In this document: positions 44,997 through 57,640 of the stretch, one piece after another
How the letters are laid out: every line of letters begins with the position of its first letter
How positions within the stretch are numbered: position 1 is the first letter of the stretch
Assembly: GCA_033961575.1 (NCBI GenBank)
Contig: CM066737.1
Location: 97,678,709 to 97,742,708 of the forward strand
DNA: 64,000 bases
Direction of reading: 5' to 3'
Source of the DNA: Aselliscus stoliczkanus
Taxonomy: Eukaryota; Chordata; Mammalia; Chiroptera; Hipposideridae
The notes under the pieces: model-generated
The model's database searches: none
What the model was told of the DNA's origin: nothing
The model's input: only the letters and a program-made list of their open reading frames with translations
Translations under genes and position numbers: made by a program

Positions 44997-47221
44997 GGGG
45001 GGGAGGTTGAAAGAATATTGAACTAAAAGTAGTTTGTATTGATAGTGACATTGAGAAAATTTCCGCTGTTCAGATATGATGACTGTGGCCCTGAATATTG
45101 TGTCATTTTGATTCTTATAGTCAGGGTTACAGTTGGTCAGCTGCAGACTGTTTTGGGCTGTAAGCCTAGAAATTATCAGGAGAATTTGGGGCAGAGAAAA
45201 GCTATAATGCTAGCTCTTTGGTTTACCTAAATGTAAAATATTGCCAGAGTTGTTACACAGTTCAAATTTAAAATGCCTTTCTTCTCTCCCTAAGTGCCAG
45301 GCTTGGCCTCAATGACAAAGTTCTATCAAATATATAGATCAATGAATATTCCAGGCCCATTGTTTCAAAAGCCCCACTTCAGTCATAGTTTCCTCTGTAC
45401 CCAGCGAGGTAGAGGGCACCAGGTTCTGATACATGGGGAAGCTGAGTGCCTCTTCCCTCTCGGCGTATTTCAGGCAGAGTGAATAAGGAGTTAGTTCAAT
45501 ACAGCTAATCATCTTTCTATACCCTTCTCAGCAATTATTTTTAGCTGCAAAGCAGTAGTTAATTCCTTTTGAGATTGAGCTTTAGCCAATTAATTGACTT
45601 TTAAAAAGAATAAACAAAGCCCTTTCTCTGCAAATATTGGTTTATTTTTCTCAGAATCCCCTCTTATTAAAGTAGTGATATTAATGTTGACAAAATTTTA
45701 GTAAGTGAAAGAGTTACTTAGGAGTCAGATATTGGGTGCTGCCCAGTGAAAAACCAGCAGCGGTATGTTGTACATGACTCAGCATACAGACCATTAAAGG
45801 TCCCCAGTGACTTGCAGAACTGCCAGAAAAACTCAAGTGTGCTAAACTGGCAAGCATTTCCATTATAGTACAGGCTTTGTAAACGTCAATCAATATATGC
45901 CTTGTCAAGCTTTCTGTGTTTCCAGATTGTAGCCAGAATCAGGAGACACAATAACAGAGTGCTTTAAAGAGTACCTCTTTGGATGAAAAGCAATGGCCCC
46001 AGTGTGAGTGGAATTGTGCATCTATGTAAGGCACAGCTTTCGTTTTTTGGCCCCTGGGACCAGGCATGCTGCTAAAGAAGGAAGGTGCATTCTACACTCT
46101 GCATCCCTAACGGAGGTGAGCGCAGGGCCAGGGAAACAGCCAGGGAACACAGTCTATTTTTATTCATCAGTGTGCTTTGCCCTGATTTCTCTGCGAATAA
46201 TGAGGACAGTAGGAATGGCTGCAGAACTGATTTACACAAATGTTATCTAGCCTGTTTGCAAAGAATGAGAGCTGAGATCTGACCAACTTTTGAGAGATGT
46301 CTCTATAGCAGATTGACATGTACGTTAAGAAGGAATTTGTGTGCAAATGAGATTATACCAAAGTATACAGGAGACAAGGCCCAAGGAATATCCATCTGTT
46401 AGGCTTAGAGGTCCACAAAACAAAAGCAACACAGTAGTCAGTACAAAAACAAAATCAGCCTAATTAAAAAAAAATCAATGCAGTATAATACATTCATTGC
46501 CTGATTTTTTCAATCTGCTATTGTAATAACATAACAAAATTCCTAATTCCCTTGTTTCAAATCAATGTACAAGAAATTTTTAAAAGTTCCCAAGTGACAT
46601 TAATTAAACTTTAGTTGTACCCATATAAAGAGTTCTCTATATGCTGAGCTATTTAAACTCCTGTGCGAATTATTGCTTTGCATGACTTCTAATAGCTTTT
46701 GAGGAATAGAAACAATTAAGAATTAAACTTCCAAGCTTTTCCTTTTGAAATTGAGCTGTGTGTCCTGGATCCAAAAATTTAAAACCCTTCATTGACTTTT
46801 TGACACTGCAGGAAAGACAGCAACCTATTTGAAACATCATAGAGCAAAATGCATTCCTAATTGTTCAATCTGTTGTTGATTTTCAATTTTTTAACCATAT
46901 TGAAAATAATCTTACCTAGACCCTTATACACGGAGGCTATACCTCTATATTACCAAAACATTCAGGTGAAACTTAACAAAAATTCCATTGTTTTCATGTA
47001 TGTGACTCCAAAGACTATATAGTTGTATATACTAATTATAGAGATTGAAAAAAATTATGTGATTGTTTAAAGTCATATAATAGAGCTAAGACTTTGAAGA
47101 TCTCCCCCCAAAAGTGAGTTTTCAGAGTTCTGAGATCTTTTACCTCCAAAGTGTTGAGAGAATCACTACGTCAATTCTTACACTGTACTTCAAGCTGTAG
47201 ATCAGCATATAGTAGTACTAA

Positions 47222-47460
47222 AAAGTCACTCGCTATGGACAATGACAATAAAACAATACATATTTGTATCGTGCTTTATAGTTCACAAGACATCTCCGGG
47301 GACATTATGTCATTTTGATTCTTAACACAACCTGTGAAGCAGGTAAAATTTAAGGAAGAGGAAATAGGCTTAGAGATGTTGTGTGACAGAGTCCAGGTTA
47401 CGCAGGATGTGTGACAAATGCCAACACTGCTTTCTGTGTTTATTTCCTCATCAGTCAGCA
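47222..47460 (-). mobile_element. MIR-type SINE relic
   Basis: Reverse-complement MIR-like order: tcgtgctttatagttcaca, gattcttaacacaacctgtg, then cagagtccaggttacgcag. Diverged, subfamily uncertain. Confidence 0.5.
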
Positions 47461-48453
47461 CATACACTTAACACCAATCAATACAGGAATGTCAGTCAAC
47501 CTATTTTATAGTTTGGGTTTAAAAAGCAGCATGTTTTTAATTCACTCAGTTTTAACTTTTTCACTCAGTCCTGTTGACATTTAATAGACCAAGCTATAAC
47601 AATACTGATACAGAACTAAGCTGTTTCCTGGCCCCCTGGCCCCAGTAAACTATGGTTACCACGTTCTAAGTCAGTTCTCACAAGCTGAAAGAAAGCAAAA
47701 GTCCTTTGGGAAGGAAGGAAGCACTGCTACAGCTTGGGGATCTGACGTGGTCATGTAAGTCCTATTTGCCTCCTGAGACTGTTTCATTAAAAGAAAAAGA
47801 AGAGAGGTGAGGCTTGGCAGCTGCCTGGTTTATAGAGTCTGGGCTCTGGACACACAGTGGGGAGATGAGGCCTACTTCCTCCTAGTGTCACCCATGTCTC
47901 TGGGCAGAACAAACATGCGCACATTGAGCAGAGGGCGTCGCAGTAGTAAGAATGAGGCACTGGCCATTTCTTTTGGGGTGCCCAACGGAGAGGAGGCACT
48001 CTCAATGAACTGACTGCGCAGCCCTGGCAACAATTAATTCAGATCAAAAGTTCAGTTTCAAGCGGAAAGCTTCCGAGGCCCCAAACAAAGGTGTTTTATT
48101 CCCACAGCCTCTTAGCTTTGGGGCTCTTGGCAAGGGGGCAGGAGGGCAGGGAAGGAGATGATAGCGCCTTTCAAGTTTCTGACGGCCTATCATTAGCATC
48201 AGGGGCGAGGCATCTCAGCATTTCTCCTCCTGAATGATTTATCTGGGCTCTAGTGTTCCCTCTCCCTGAGGCATTAGGAAGGAGAGTCACTAAGTAACTT
48301 CGGAAACTGAGACTGAAAGAATATATGGCCAGTGAAAGGGGTGACTGCCCAGTTGAATCATGAGTTAAGTTCTAATTTATCAAGACCGAGAATCTGAATG
48401 CCGCCACCTCTAACAGTTTCTTACTTGTTTTTTAGGGATAAGACAGCGTGAAT

Positions 48454-48492
48454 ATGTCGAAACAGCCCGTTTCCAATGTCAGAGCCATCCAG
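48454..48492 (+). CDS. SMPX: SMPX coding exon 2 (first coding exon)
   Basis: SMPX is a small striated-muscle protein linked to costameres, the cytoskeleton and IGF-1-dependent myocyte shape and fusion; loss causes X-linked deafness and a distal myopathy in people. The exon spans 48,436-48,492: acceptor tttttag, then ggataagacagcgtgaat, then ATG. It encodes MSKQPVSNVRAIQ and ends cag before gtaagt. Human SMPX (88 aa) begins MNMSKQPVSN; here the first human Met codon is GTG (48,448-48,450), so translation should start at the second Met, as in the 85-residue mouse protein. A is at -3 of this ATG, an acceptable Kozak context. The exon ends in phase 0, matching human c.45. Recognition is from memory of the human and mouse proteins. 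Confidence 0.93.
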
Positions 48493-49050
48493 GTAAGTAG
48501 GCATATTTGTATTTTAACATCAGCTTTGTGACTTCTAGCCTGTTTGCTTAATAAATCAGACTTTTTGCTATTGTTTGCCTCTAACTGATGATTACCTTCA
48601 AGAAGAAAAGAAAGACTCATTTAAGGTACAATTGAGAAAGGATATAAGGCTGGTAAGATACAACTGAGAAGGGAGAAGCTATTTTTGTTTAATTGTGCTG
48701 AATTGTAAGACAAAGTTTATGAATGAGAATTAAATGATTTTTTACAAAAAGGTAGTGTATGTTTTTTGATGTGTAAGTTTTTCATATGCTCATTGATAGG
48801 CATTAAAAAATTCAATTTCAGAAAAAAAAACAAAAAAAAAATTCAATTTTCATTTGTATATCCAATTGAGTTTGTTGAGCCACCTGTTTAAAATACATCT
48901 TTCTATAAATAATATCCTTTTCTTGTCAAGTCTTCTTCTTCTCAAGGCTTGAGTATTTATCTTTTAAAGTACATGTGCTATTATGTCTCACCAAGTCCTC
49001 CTGGCAAACAAATTCTTTGGTTATTACAACTGACTTAAAAAGGGGAGAGG

Positions 49051-49149
49051 GGGGCCGGCCAAGTGGCGCAGTGGTTAAGCTCTGGCTTGGGAAGCCAGTG
49101 GCCCCAGTTCGGGTCCCACATGTGAGGGCCAGTGACACTGCCCTCAAAA
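49051..49149 (+). mobile_element. Short, head-only SINE in SMPX intron 2
   Basis: The head runs from ggccggccaagtggc to gtgacactgccctc plus poly(A). The perfect 14-bp duplication aaaaaggggagagg lies at 49,037-49,050 and 49,150-49,163. Confidence 0.93.
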
Positions 49150-49837
49150 AAAAAGGGGAGAGGTAAGCAGGCATTTTAGAACACCGATATAATTGTGAAG
49201 ATAACTTTCAATATTTGTTTTTACTCAATTTGTTACTTCTCTTAAGGGCTCTGTGTTTAACTCTCATATGGCTTCCACACTGGGACACTGGCCACAATGC
49301 TTTATTGTAACATTCCATCTTTCCTTTCTATTAACGTGAAGCAATCTGGGCTTTCTCTAAAGGAACTTTTAAACACTTTTTTCCTGAACTTTTCTGAACA
49401 CTGCAGAGCATGCAGCAGTTTCTGAATATTTTGCATCTGATGCACCATTATGGCATAAACATATTCATAGGCAAGTGGCTGGTATTTTGGAGGGGTGTGA
49501 GTATGACCAGGTTGTGGGGTTAGAAATCCTAGCACACACTGGTGGTGGAGGTGGGTGGAGGGACAGATATTTACCTGTCATGACTAATGCATAATCTTAA
49601 ATGGATGGGCTTCTTAACTGGCAAGATGCACAACAACCTCTGGAAACCTGTCATAGAACAGACCACCAAGGAAGGGCCTATTGGAAAGAATTCAACTCTG
49701 CATCGCCACGTTTTGCTCTCTCGTGTCCACCTAATGAGTCTCTGACATACCCTGACATTAGTAGTGGAATTTATTTTGCCTCCCAGACCTGTGGACTTCC
49801 TTGAGCCTTTGAACTTTCTCTTTACGCAGCATAGCTG

Positions 49838-50075
49838 TTAATGGCACAGACCTGAAGCCAGATTACTAGAGTTTGAACCCTAAATAAATCCATTTTGTAC
49901 TGGTGTGCGATCATGGCAAAATGATTTTACCTGCTTTTGCCTCTCTGCCTCCTCTTCCACATCTGTAAAATGGGGATAATAATAGTACTCACCTCCTAGG
50001 GCTATTCCTACAAGATGGTTAAAACTGCATAGTAAGCTCTCATTAAGTGTCAACCATTATAATGATTATCATTCA
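49838..50075 (+). mobile_element. MIR SINE relic
   Basis: MIR order with ctgaagccagattactagag, acatctgtaaaatggggata and aatagtactcacctcctagg. Confidence 0.8.
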
Positions 50076-50723
50076 GGAATGCATTATGTTAAACTGATGA
50101 GAAGTAATACCATTTAATCACTGCATTTGAAGCTCCTGAAATGCTAAACATAAATTTCCTTTTTATTTTGCAGGACGCAAAAACATAGTCATCTCAGACT
50201 GCTTTTGCTTCTCTTTTAAAGCTGAGAGTGTTGATTTTTCTTCCTTAGTACTTCCCTCAAATCTACACTGAAAACTCACCAGTGTTTTATCTATTAATTT
50301 GGCCTTGATATAGTTGTAGGTCTGTAATATTTAAAAAGTTGCTATTGACTATTATCAATAGCTGTTATTATACTGCATTAAAAAAAAACCCCACTCTACC
50401 AGCAAAGGCAATACAGTGGCTCCTTATGGATGTGGTATTGCCTCTTTCAGTATATTTCATGCCACACAAAAAGCCTAATTTAATGCACCTTCAAATGAAA
50501 TATTATTTCTTGTGGCTAAATTGGATCTGCACTATCTGATATTTCCCTATCATCTCTGCATTAACCTAACGTAGTGTCCATTAAATAAAATATGAAAATG
50601 GTTAACACTATATAAAACGGTTTATAGTAGGAACATTATCTAGGGTACAGTCTTATCTGGAACAAATAGAAATACCAATTGATGAGGGAGTACCCTAGAT
50701 GTGTAAATACCATTTGAGATCTT

Positions 50724-50833
50724 TTTTTTTTTTCTTGAGGGCAGTGTCACTGGCCCTCATATGTGAGACCTGAACTGGGGCCGCTGGCTTCCCAAACCAG
50801 CTCTTAACCACCGCACCACTCGGCCGGCCCATC
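50724..50833 (-). mobile_element. Short, head-only SINE
   Basis: Minus-strand copy ending ctcggccggccc. The duplication ca(t/c)ttgagatctt is at 50,711-50,723 and 50,834-50,846. Confidence 0.92.
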
Positions 50834-50999
50834 CACTTGAGATCTTAAATGTTCTATTCAACACACTCAAGTTGCTTCTCTTTTTAGGCTCTTCAATTCA
50901 GTTCAACTGCCATTTCCTGGGTGCATACTTTGTGCCAGGCACTGTGCTAAGTGGAGGCTATGCAAAATGAATTGACAGCTTATCACTGTGTTTGAGGAG

Positions 51000-51225
51000 C
51001 TCGTAGTCTCCAGGACTTACTAGCTGTATGACTTTGGGCAAGTTGTTTATCCTCTTTGTGCCTTGGTTTCCTCATCTGTCAAGTGGGGAATTAGTAACAG
51101 TACCAATCTCATAGGTTTGTTGTGAGGGTTAAGTGAATTAATACATGTAAATGCTTAGGCCAATGCCTGGCTCATTGAAATTGCTTAATAACTATTAGCC
51201 GTTATCATCAATCATCATCATCATC
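51000..51225 (+). mobile_element. MIR SINE relic
   Basis: Contains tgactttgggcaagttgttt, cctcatctgtcaagtgggg, and ttgttgtgagggttaagtga. A related old-repeat fragment of uncertain family lies just upstream (50,920-50,999). Confidence 0.85.
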
Positions 51226-51619
51226 ATCTAGTTCAACAGTTTCCAAAGCATGTCTCATGGAATACTAGTTTCATGAGATGTTGTTAATTAAAGGGTTCCA
51301 TGATAAAGTGTTTAGGGAACACTACATTAAGCAAAGAATAGGATCTTTACTGCAGGATTTCTTAGAGCCCGCAACTTCCTAATGGCTTTATACATTCCCG
51401 AGAAGGCGGAGATGTGTGCAATGTTTCCTAAACATGTTGGATTTTTTTCATGAGTATCTTGCAGGTTAGTATTTTGCAGTACGAACTTCTAGAAATAATG
51501 ACTTAGATCTCTATTTTTGTCTTGATTTAATGAACCTTAGCTACTGTTAACCATGCTTCTAACAGTCAGGTATTTAAGTAGTTGAATTACTAGACCCATG
51601 TGCATCAGACATAGAGCCA

Positions 51620-51770
51620 AATAGTTGCAAATCTCTGCCTCACCGCTCTGTGACCTTAGTTCACCCTTAGTTTACCCTTCTGTAAAATGGGGACAACCAC
51701 ACTACTTAATACGATTGTTATAATGAATAAACAAAGTAATGTATGGCAATTGCCTGGTTTATAGTACACA
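51620..51770 (+). mobile_element. MIR SINE relic
   Basis: Contains ctctgtgaccttagttcac and acccttctgtaaaatgggga; both ends are eroded. Confidence 0.65.
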
Positions 51771-51947
51771 AATTCCTAGAGATGACCCTTCTAACTATCC
51801 ATGTAATGCATGGGATGGCCTTCCTTTCCCTTCAACTGGTCCCATCTCCTCCATGTCCCAGGGTAAGAAGGCAGCCAGAACTAGACCCACCCTTAGAGAA
51901 GATGGACAATATCTTTCACATTTACATTGAAGAAGAGATGGCCTTTG

Positions 51948-52020
51948 TAGCTTTTTTTTTTATTTTGAGGGCAGTGTTACTGGGCCTCATATGTGGGACT
52001 GAACCGGGGCCGCTGGCTTC
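51948..52020 (-). mobile_element. 5'-truncated short SINE
   Basis: Only the 3' two thirds of the head are present (poly(T) to gccgctggcttc). A perfect 15-bp duplication, aagagatggcctttg, at 51,933-51,947 and 52,021-52,035 shows the truncation happened at insertion. Confidence 0.92.
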
Positions 52021-52195
52021 AAGAGATGGCCTTTGAATTATAAGGGGATTCTGTGTAAATCTACATTTCTTTTTCAGTTGTATTAATGAAATCTCATTTA
52101 CTCCAGGGGCATAAAAATGTCCTGAAGGAGTCAGTTGATTCTTCCATAGCCTGGAGAGGGCCATTGTCTCCTAAGCAGCTGATAAGGCTCTACAT

Positions 52196-52420
52196 CAGAT
52201 ATTGGCAAACCTTTTCTGTCAAGGACCAGATAGTAAACATTTTAGGATTTGCAGAGCATTGGGTCTCTGTTCCAACTACTCAACTCTGCTATTATAGCAC
52301 AAAAGCAGCCAAAGGCAATCCGTAAATGAATGAGTGTGGCTGTACGCCAATGAAACTTTATTTACAAAAACAGGTGGCAGGTTGGATTTGGCCCATGGGC
52401 AGTAGTTTGCTGACCCCGGC
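52196..52420 (+). mobile_element. Non-autonomous hAT-type relic, second copy
   Basis: Same family as 7,383: ggaccagatagtaaacattt, ccaatgaaactttatttaca, and a terminal tttgctgaccccg. Confidence 0.7.
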
Positions 52421-52999
52421 TCTGTATTCTCCAGGCTGCGTGTTAAATCCCACTGTTGATGGGAATGGAGTTGCAACCAAGGTAACATCAGCACACTAGG
52501 CATAGTGGGTCTGATCCCTTCAAATGAAAGAATGTGATGTGACAGGTGGTGGGAAAAGCTAGAGCTGCTGAGAAATCTAATCCCATCAGCGATCTGCTTG
52601 GTGAGTCTCTCTAATGAGACCAAGTGACACTGACCACTGGCAGCACTTGCCTGTCTTTCCCCTTCCTCCTGAGCACAGCCCCTTTGGAAACTACCGTGGG
52701 TGTCCCCAGGGCGCCAGCCCACCCAGAGCTAATATTTTTTGGGTTGTCACTGGTCCTTTCTCTCTACCATTGGTGACAGCCTAAGCTGAATATTATTTGT
52801 CTTTGCCCATGAGGTCTGAGAGCTTCATGGTTGAATGGAAAACAGTCCTGTGCCCTAGTCTTAGCTCTGGTCTGTGACTTCACCCCCCTGGTCATCGTGA
52901 TCTTCAAAGGAAGGGTGTTGCAGTAAATGACCTCTAAACCTCTGTCCAGCTCTTAATTGTCTATGAACTTCTCAAGAGTAACTTCCAATGTTTATTATT

Positions 53000-53190
53000 A
53001 GGATGATAATAATAGTCACAGTTTCTTCAGGGTTTACTACGTACTTGGCAAAGTGCAATGGGATTTCCATAGATTTTAATGAAAGGTGCGAAGAAGAGAA
53101 AGAACTTACCTAGGATCACACAGATTTTAAGTAAGAGTCAGGACTGAAGGTGTGTGATCCCAAAGCCCATGTTTGCAACCATCTTGCAAT
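53000..53190 (-). mobile_element. MIR SINE relic
   Basis: Reverse-complement MIR: acttacctaggatcacacag, gtaagagtcaggactgaagg, then gatcccaaagcccatgt. Confidence 0.7.
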
Positions 53191-53334
53191 ATTGTCTACT
53201 CTCATTACCTACCATCCCGTCCTGGCACAGAGTGAGGATGGAAGAGTAGGTGCAGGCCATTTAAAGGGTAATCATAAGTACTAAGGCTACTTGAGGGACA
53301 ATTACCATTTTAAGGATGCTGGGTCCTCCTTTTT

Positions 53335-53453
53335 TTTTATATTACTTTTTTTTTCTTTTTGAGGGCAGTGTCACTGGCCCTCATACGTGGGACCCAAACC
53401 GGGGCCGCTGGCTTCCCAAGCCAGCGCCCAACCACCGCGCCACTCGGCCGGCC
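53335..53453 (-). mobile_element. Short, head-only SINE
   Basis: Ends ctcggccggcc; the perfect 16-bp duplication ctgggtcctccttttt lies at 53,319-53,334 and 53,454-53,469. Confidence 0.93.
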
Positions 53454-53974
53454 CTGGGTCCTCCTTTTTAAAGAGCTCAATGACATTCAGAAAGAGGGTC
53501 AGCATTTCAATGAGGAAGCTAATAGCCTACACTGATTAAAGTCATCTTAAATGTAAATTGGTTAGGAGAAAAATTACAGAGTGACTCGATGACAAACATG
53601 GTATCGAAGTACAAATGACCATGGCCACTGAATTCCCACCTCTCTGCTTAACTGACTTAATCAATCTGCTTGTGAAACTAAACCTAACTCCATTATCATA
53701 TGTTTTAAAGGAATGATTACATGAGCTCTGCGTCATTCATGTGTGGCTTCTTACCGTGGGAAGTTTTCCGTTGTTACCCAATCCACGTGTAGAACAGAAC
53801 ATCGATGCCCCAACTTGTAGTACTTCTTTCCCTTCCCCAACCGTTATCTTTGCTCTTCCATTCTCTATTCCCCAGGGCATAACATCTCCATGGAAGAAGA
53901 AAACAGCCTGACAAAAATATTTACATACAAGTGTTAGGGACTCTAAGTGTTTCCTGTCTAGGATTTCTATTTTA

Positions 53975-54395
53975 TTTTATTTTTATTATAATAATTATTT
54001 TTTAAAGACTTTATCGGGGAATTGGGAAAGGGAACAATATTGGGGAATTGGGGAAGGGGAGCATTGTGTTTTTCCAGGACCCATCAGCTCAAGTCAAGTT
54101 GTAGTCCTTCAATCTTAGTTGTGGAGGGCGCAAGCTCAGCTCTAAGTCCAGTCGTTGCTTTCAATCTTAGTTATGGGGTGAGGGGAGCGTGCAGCCCACC
54201 ATCCCACGCAGAAATCGAACCAGCAACCTTGTTGTTAAGAGCATGCGCTCTAACCAACTGAGCCATCTGGCCACCATTGGCAACTTGCGGCTGTTCAGCT
54301 TGGGTACATTGCACTGGCCCATGTGGGAATTGAACCGGAGACCCTGTTGCTTAGAGTCTGTGCTCTAACCAACTGAGCCATCCGGCTGGCCCTGA
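53975..54395 (-). mobile_element. Dimeric tRNA-derived SINE, second copy
   Basis: Minus-strand copy of the double-headed SINE at 30,924. Two antisense heads (aaccaactgagccatctggc near 54,255 and aaccaactgagccatccggc near 54,368) follow the ggggaattgggg tail. The duplication gatttctatttta is at 53,962-53,974 and 54,396-54,408. Confidence 0.88.
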
Positions 54396-55488
54396 GATTT
54401 CTATTTTAAAATTGATTCCCAATATATGACAACTCTTAGTACAAAGGAATAGACTATCACCACCCATGGTTGGTTGGTTAATCAAATACATTGATTGAAA
54501 CTAAAAAGAATAATCATGATACATACCTTTCTTTAATATTTCATTTAAATTTCAATCAAAAACTTTCCTTTGGCACTTGTTTTAATGTAGAGTTAAGGCC
54601 TTTCCTTTGACCACGGATCTGGATGAACTGTTTCTATCTTAGGTGAGCCACTATAATGCATTGCTTATGATTTCCAAGGTTGGATTCTTTAAAGTATAGC
54701 TAGAACCTGAATGTAGCAGTCTGACTCTAGGGGTTCAGTGCTACCTCCTGCTGGTGATTTTTGCTGCTCAGGAGACAAGCAGTCATAGACTGGCTAAAAG
54801 ATGTCATGTTTTTGAGGCTGATATTCACAAGTACTTCAGAAATATAACCTGCCACCAACCAATTGTACACATTATCTCAGTAGCTGTAAAGTACATTCTT
54901 GAAGTCTGCTTTTCCCTGGATGACGAGACTGCTGTTGAGTCATCCAGGAAATTATTGAAGAGAACAAAAAGTGTTAAGAACAGATGAAAAAAAAAAGAAA
55001 AAAAAACCTAGTATGAAACATCATGGGTGAAGAACAGTGGCTGAGTGGGAGTTTACCTAGTTGAGTCGGAAAGTTTTGTGTGTTCTGCATCCATTCTACA
55101 TTACAAGACTCCCTCAAGGCAAAGAAGCTATGTATTCTAGTGATATAAAGTTTCATTTTAAACTAGGTTGGACTATGTTTTAGTTGGCATGTGTGTGTGC
55201 ATCTGTCTCTAAATTTACGCTATTATATCAAATTAGAATCTTATTTTCTAATCAGCTATTGAGAAAACACACTTTTTCTGAAAGTCTTCTTTGAAAGATG
55301 CTAGAAGTCTCAAAATGCCATATCCTGATCCATTCAGAGAAGAACTAGGGCTGTAAGACTAGAAAAGTGCATAAAGAAATACTGCAAAATGCAGCCAACA
55401 CTATAGGGTTTCTTCTGCCCCTGCAATGGGGGAGGCCATAGATTCTGGCAGGAGCTCCTGGGCACCTTTGAAAAGAAAAGATAGAATC

Positions 55489-55491
<3 letters not shown>

Positions 55492-55542
<51 letters not shown>
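55492..55542. repeat. (TG)n microsatellite
   Basis: About 24 TG units. A His-Thr repeat frame on the minus strand is an artefact of it. Confidence 0.95.
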
Positions 55543-55543
<1 letters not shown>

Positions 55544-56408
55544 TCATCTAAAACAAATATGCAAAGGGAGGAAACTCCAAAAGCCTCAGTACTAAAAGGA
55601 TATGGGGTGGGGACCAAAAGGGAGGGGGAGATAAGAGAATAAAGTGGGTTGGGATTGTCAGTTACCAGTAGCTGGCAGCTATCAGAAGGCAACCCACTGG
55701 GGAAAGAAGATGTCATTCCATTGTAAATTGTACAGGAGTGGCTGTGGAGGGAATATTGTTTCCAGAATCCTCAGGCTCAAAGCCTGGAGCCAAGCAGAAC
55801 AATACAAATAATTAAGGGAGTAGTGGAATTAACTTACAGGGAATTCTCTCTGCTTTTCTTCACCTGGTGAGATCAAGTGTTGTATTCATTTCACATCAGA
55901 TAGGTCTATTATCAGGGAACTGTATCCTGTTCTGGCAAAAGATGATCTAGTAGATTTTTTCCATTCCCAACTTCGAGGATGTAACAAATTATGTATAGCT
56001 TGGGAAAGTGATGCACTGGGTCTGCTGTGTCAGCAGCGTGGGGGCTAAAAAAAAAATCAATATTTTTATTCCCATCTTCTAAGTTCTAGCTGGGCTAATA
56101 ATCAAATGAAGAGAGACAGGTTAACAGGAGAAAATCAAATTTTAATATATATGCATGGGGAATTCACAGAAGCATGAAAATTCCAAAGACAGTGAGGCAA
56201 CATGGGGTATAAATGATATCGTGGATAAAGGAGAAAGGGGTATTCAATTTCAGAAGTGAGAATGGGCGATTTACAGGTGGTCCAGCAGGAGCAGAACATA
56301 CGCATACATGGCAGGACCATTCTTGCTGGGCAGCTAGAATGCCCTTAGAATAGGTCTCCTTTTTTTCCCTCTGGATCTCTTGGGCAGGAAGCGAGGAGGT
56401 CCAAGGTC

Positions 56409-56492
56409 CTTCCTCCCTTCCTCCCTCCCTCCCTCCCTCCCTCCCTCCCTCCCTCCCTCCCTCCCTTCCTTCCTTCCTTCCTTCCTTCCTTC
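56409..56492. repeat. (CCCT)n/(CCTT)n polypyrimidine tract
   Basis: Eighty-odd uninterrupted pyrimidines: mostly cctc units, then cctt units. Homopurine-homopyrimidine mirror symmetry allows triplex (H-DNA) in principle. Confidence 0.95.
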
Positions 56493-57429
56493 ACTGTGAA
56501 AATGCATAGATCTGTAATAAAAGAATTGGCAGTACTGAGGCTTTTTCTTAATAAACAGCTTAAAATCAATACCCCAAAAAGGCAGCTTCACCCGGTGCTG
56601 CCTTTTGGTTCCCTTCAGGGGCATATTTAAAAATACCTAAGATGAATAAACCTCAAGGAGGGAAAAGAAATGCAAGGAAATGTGTTACAAAGAGAAAAAA
56701 CAAAAGCCTGCTTTCTTTACATTTATACAGATTCTGTATAGAGAAGGAAGTCCAACCTTATATAAACTCCAGGTCATTAATATTAGCTTTCTTTTCTGTG
56801 TTTGTTCATTTTTTCATAAAGATGTAGCTTATATTACAAACCCATTTTGAGTAACAAATAACATGCCCAATTTGCAGATAAAAAAACTGAGTCATTGAGA
56901 AGGTATTTTATTTGTGTTCAGAGAAAGTCATTGAAAGAGACAAGGATATGACATAATTCTCTGGCCAATGGAATAAAAGCTGAGCTACAGGTCTATGTAT
57001 TTTTATAAAATTCAAGTTATGAGCTATTTTTCTTATGGCTATAATTTAGTCTATAATTTGTCACTAAAATATCACCGCCCTACAATTATATTAATGAATC
57101 ATCTCTAATCATTTACAAGCACTCCTCTGACACTCCTGGAAGGTGTACATTAATGATTGGATACTTGACATGTTCTTAGGCTGCTTTGGATCCTGTTAAT
57201 ATTTGCTGTCAAAAAACCCATTTAGGTTCCTGGTTTCTTTAGTGATGCCTTAAAGATGAAAAAGCATCAAGTCAGTGAGTTAATGGCTCATTTTTTAATG
57301 TGGCTTTTCTTTGACACCTATTCTGAAATCATTCATTTTGTGTGCCCCTTTCCAAGGCCATTTTCAAAGTGTAAGTCTGCGATTTTAGAGTTGGTTTTGA
57401 GAATTTTAGAGTTACTAGAGCTAATTTTG

Positions 57430-57640
57430 GTCAAGTGAAAAGAGCTCTTTGGAGACTGGTTTGATAGAGTGAAAGGTCTGTCCCTAAGGTCAGGCAGTTT
57501 TCATTTGGGATCCTGGCTTGTCCTTGAACTGTTTGTGTGACCTTGAGCAAATTATCTAATCTTGTCTAGGCTCAGTTTCTTCATAAGTAAAATGAAGATG
57601 ATAATCTGAACCTTAGAAGTTTGTTGTGAGGATGTAGGTA
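57430..57640 (+). mobile_element. MIR SINE relic
   Basis: Contains tgtgaccttgagcaaattat, tcagtttcttcataagtaaa and gaagtttgttgtgaggatg. Confidence 0.75.

Larger units (their letters stand above)
44762..48435 (+). other. SMPX: Proposed SMPX intron 1
   Basis: Apart from the TG repeat and an MIR at 47,222 no repeats are obvious. The AT-rich stretch 46,280-47,200 holds no SINE or L1, unlike the rest of the window, and could contain conserved control elements. The acceptor for exon 2 is tttttag at 48,429-48,435. Confidence 0.45.

Noticed and set aside
48448..48450. GTG as an alternative SMPX start codon aligned with human Met1
   Set aside because: An in-frame ATG follows two codons later and matches the mouse start; non-AUG initiation need not be invoked.
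54754..54987. 77-codon plus-strand frame without obvious repeat content
   Set aside because: Within SMPX intron 2, no recognisable domain, no splice or promoter support; chance length.
55345..55716. 123-codon frame on the minus strand with a His-Thr repeat
   Set aside because: Produced by the TG microsatellite; no conserved domain or splice context.
56334..56624. Gly-Arg/Glu-Gly-Arg-Lys repeat frames
   Set aside because: Translation of the polypyrimidine tract's complement.
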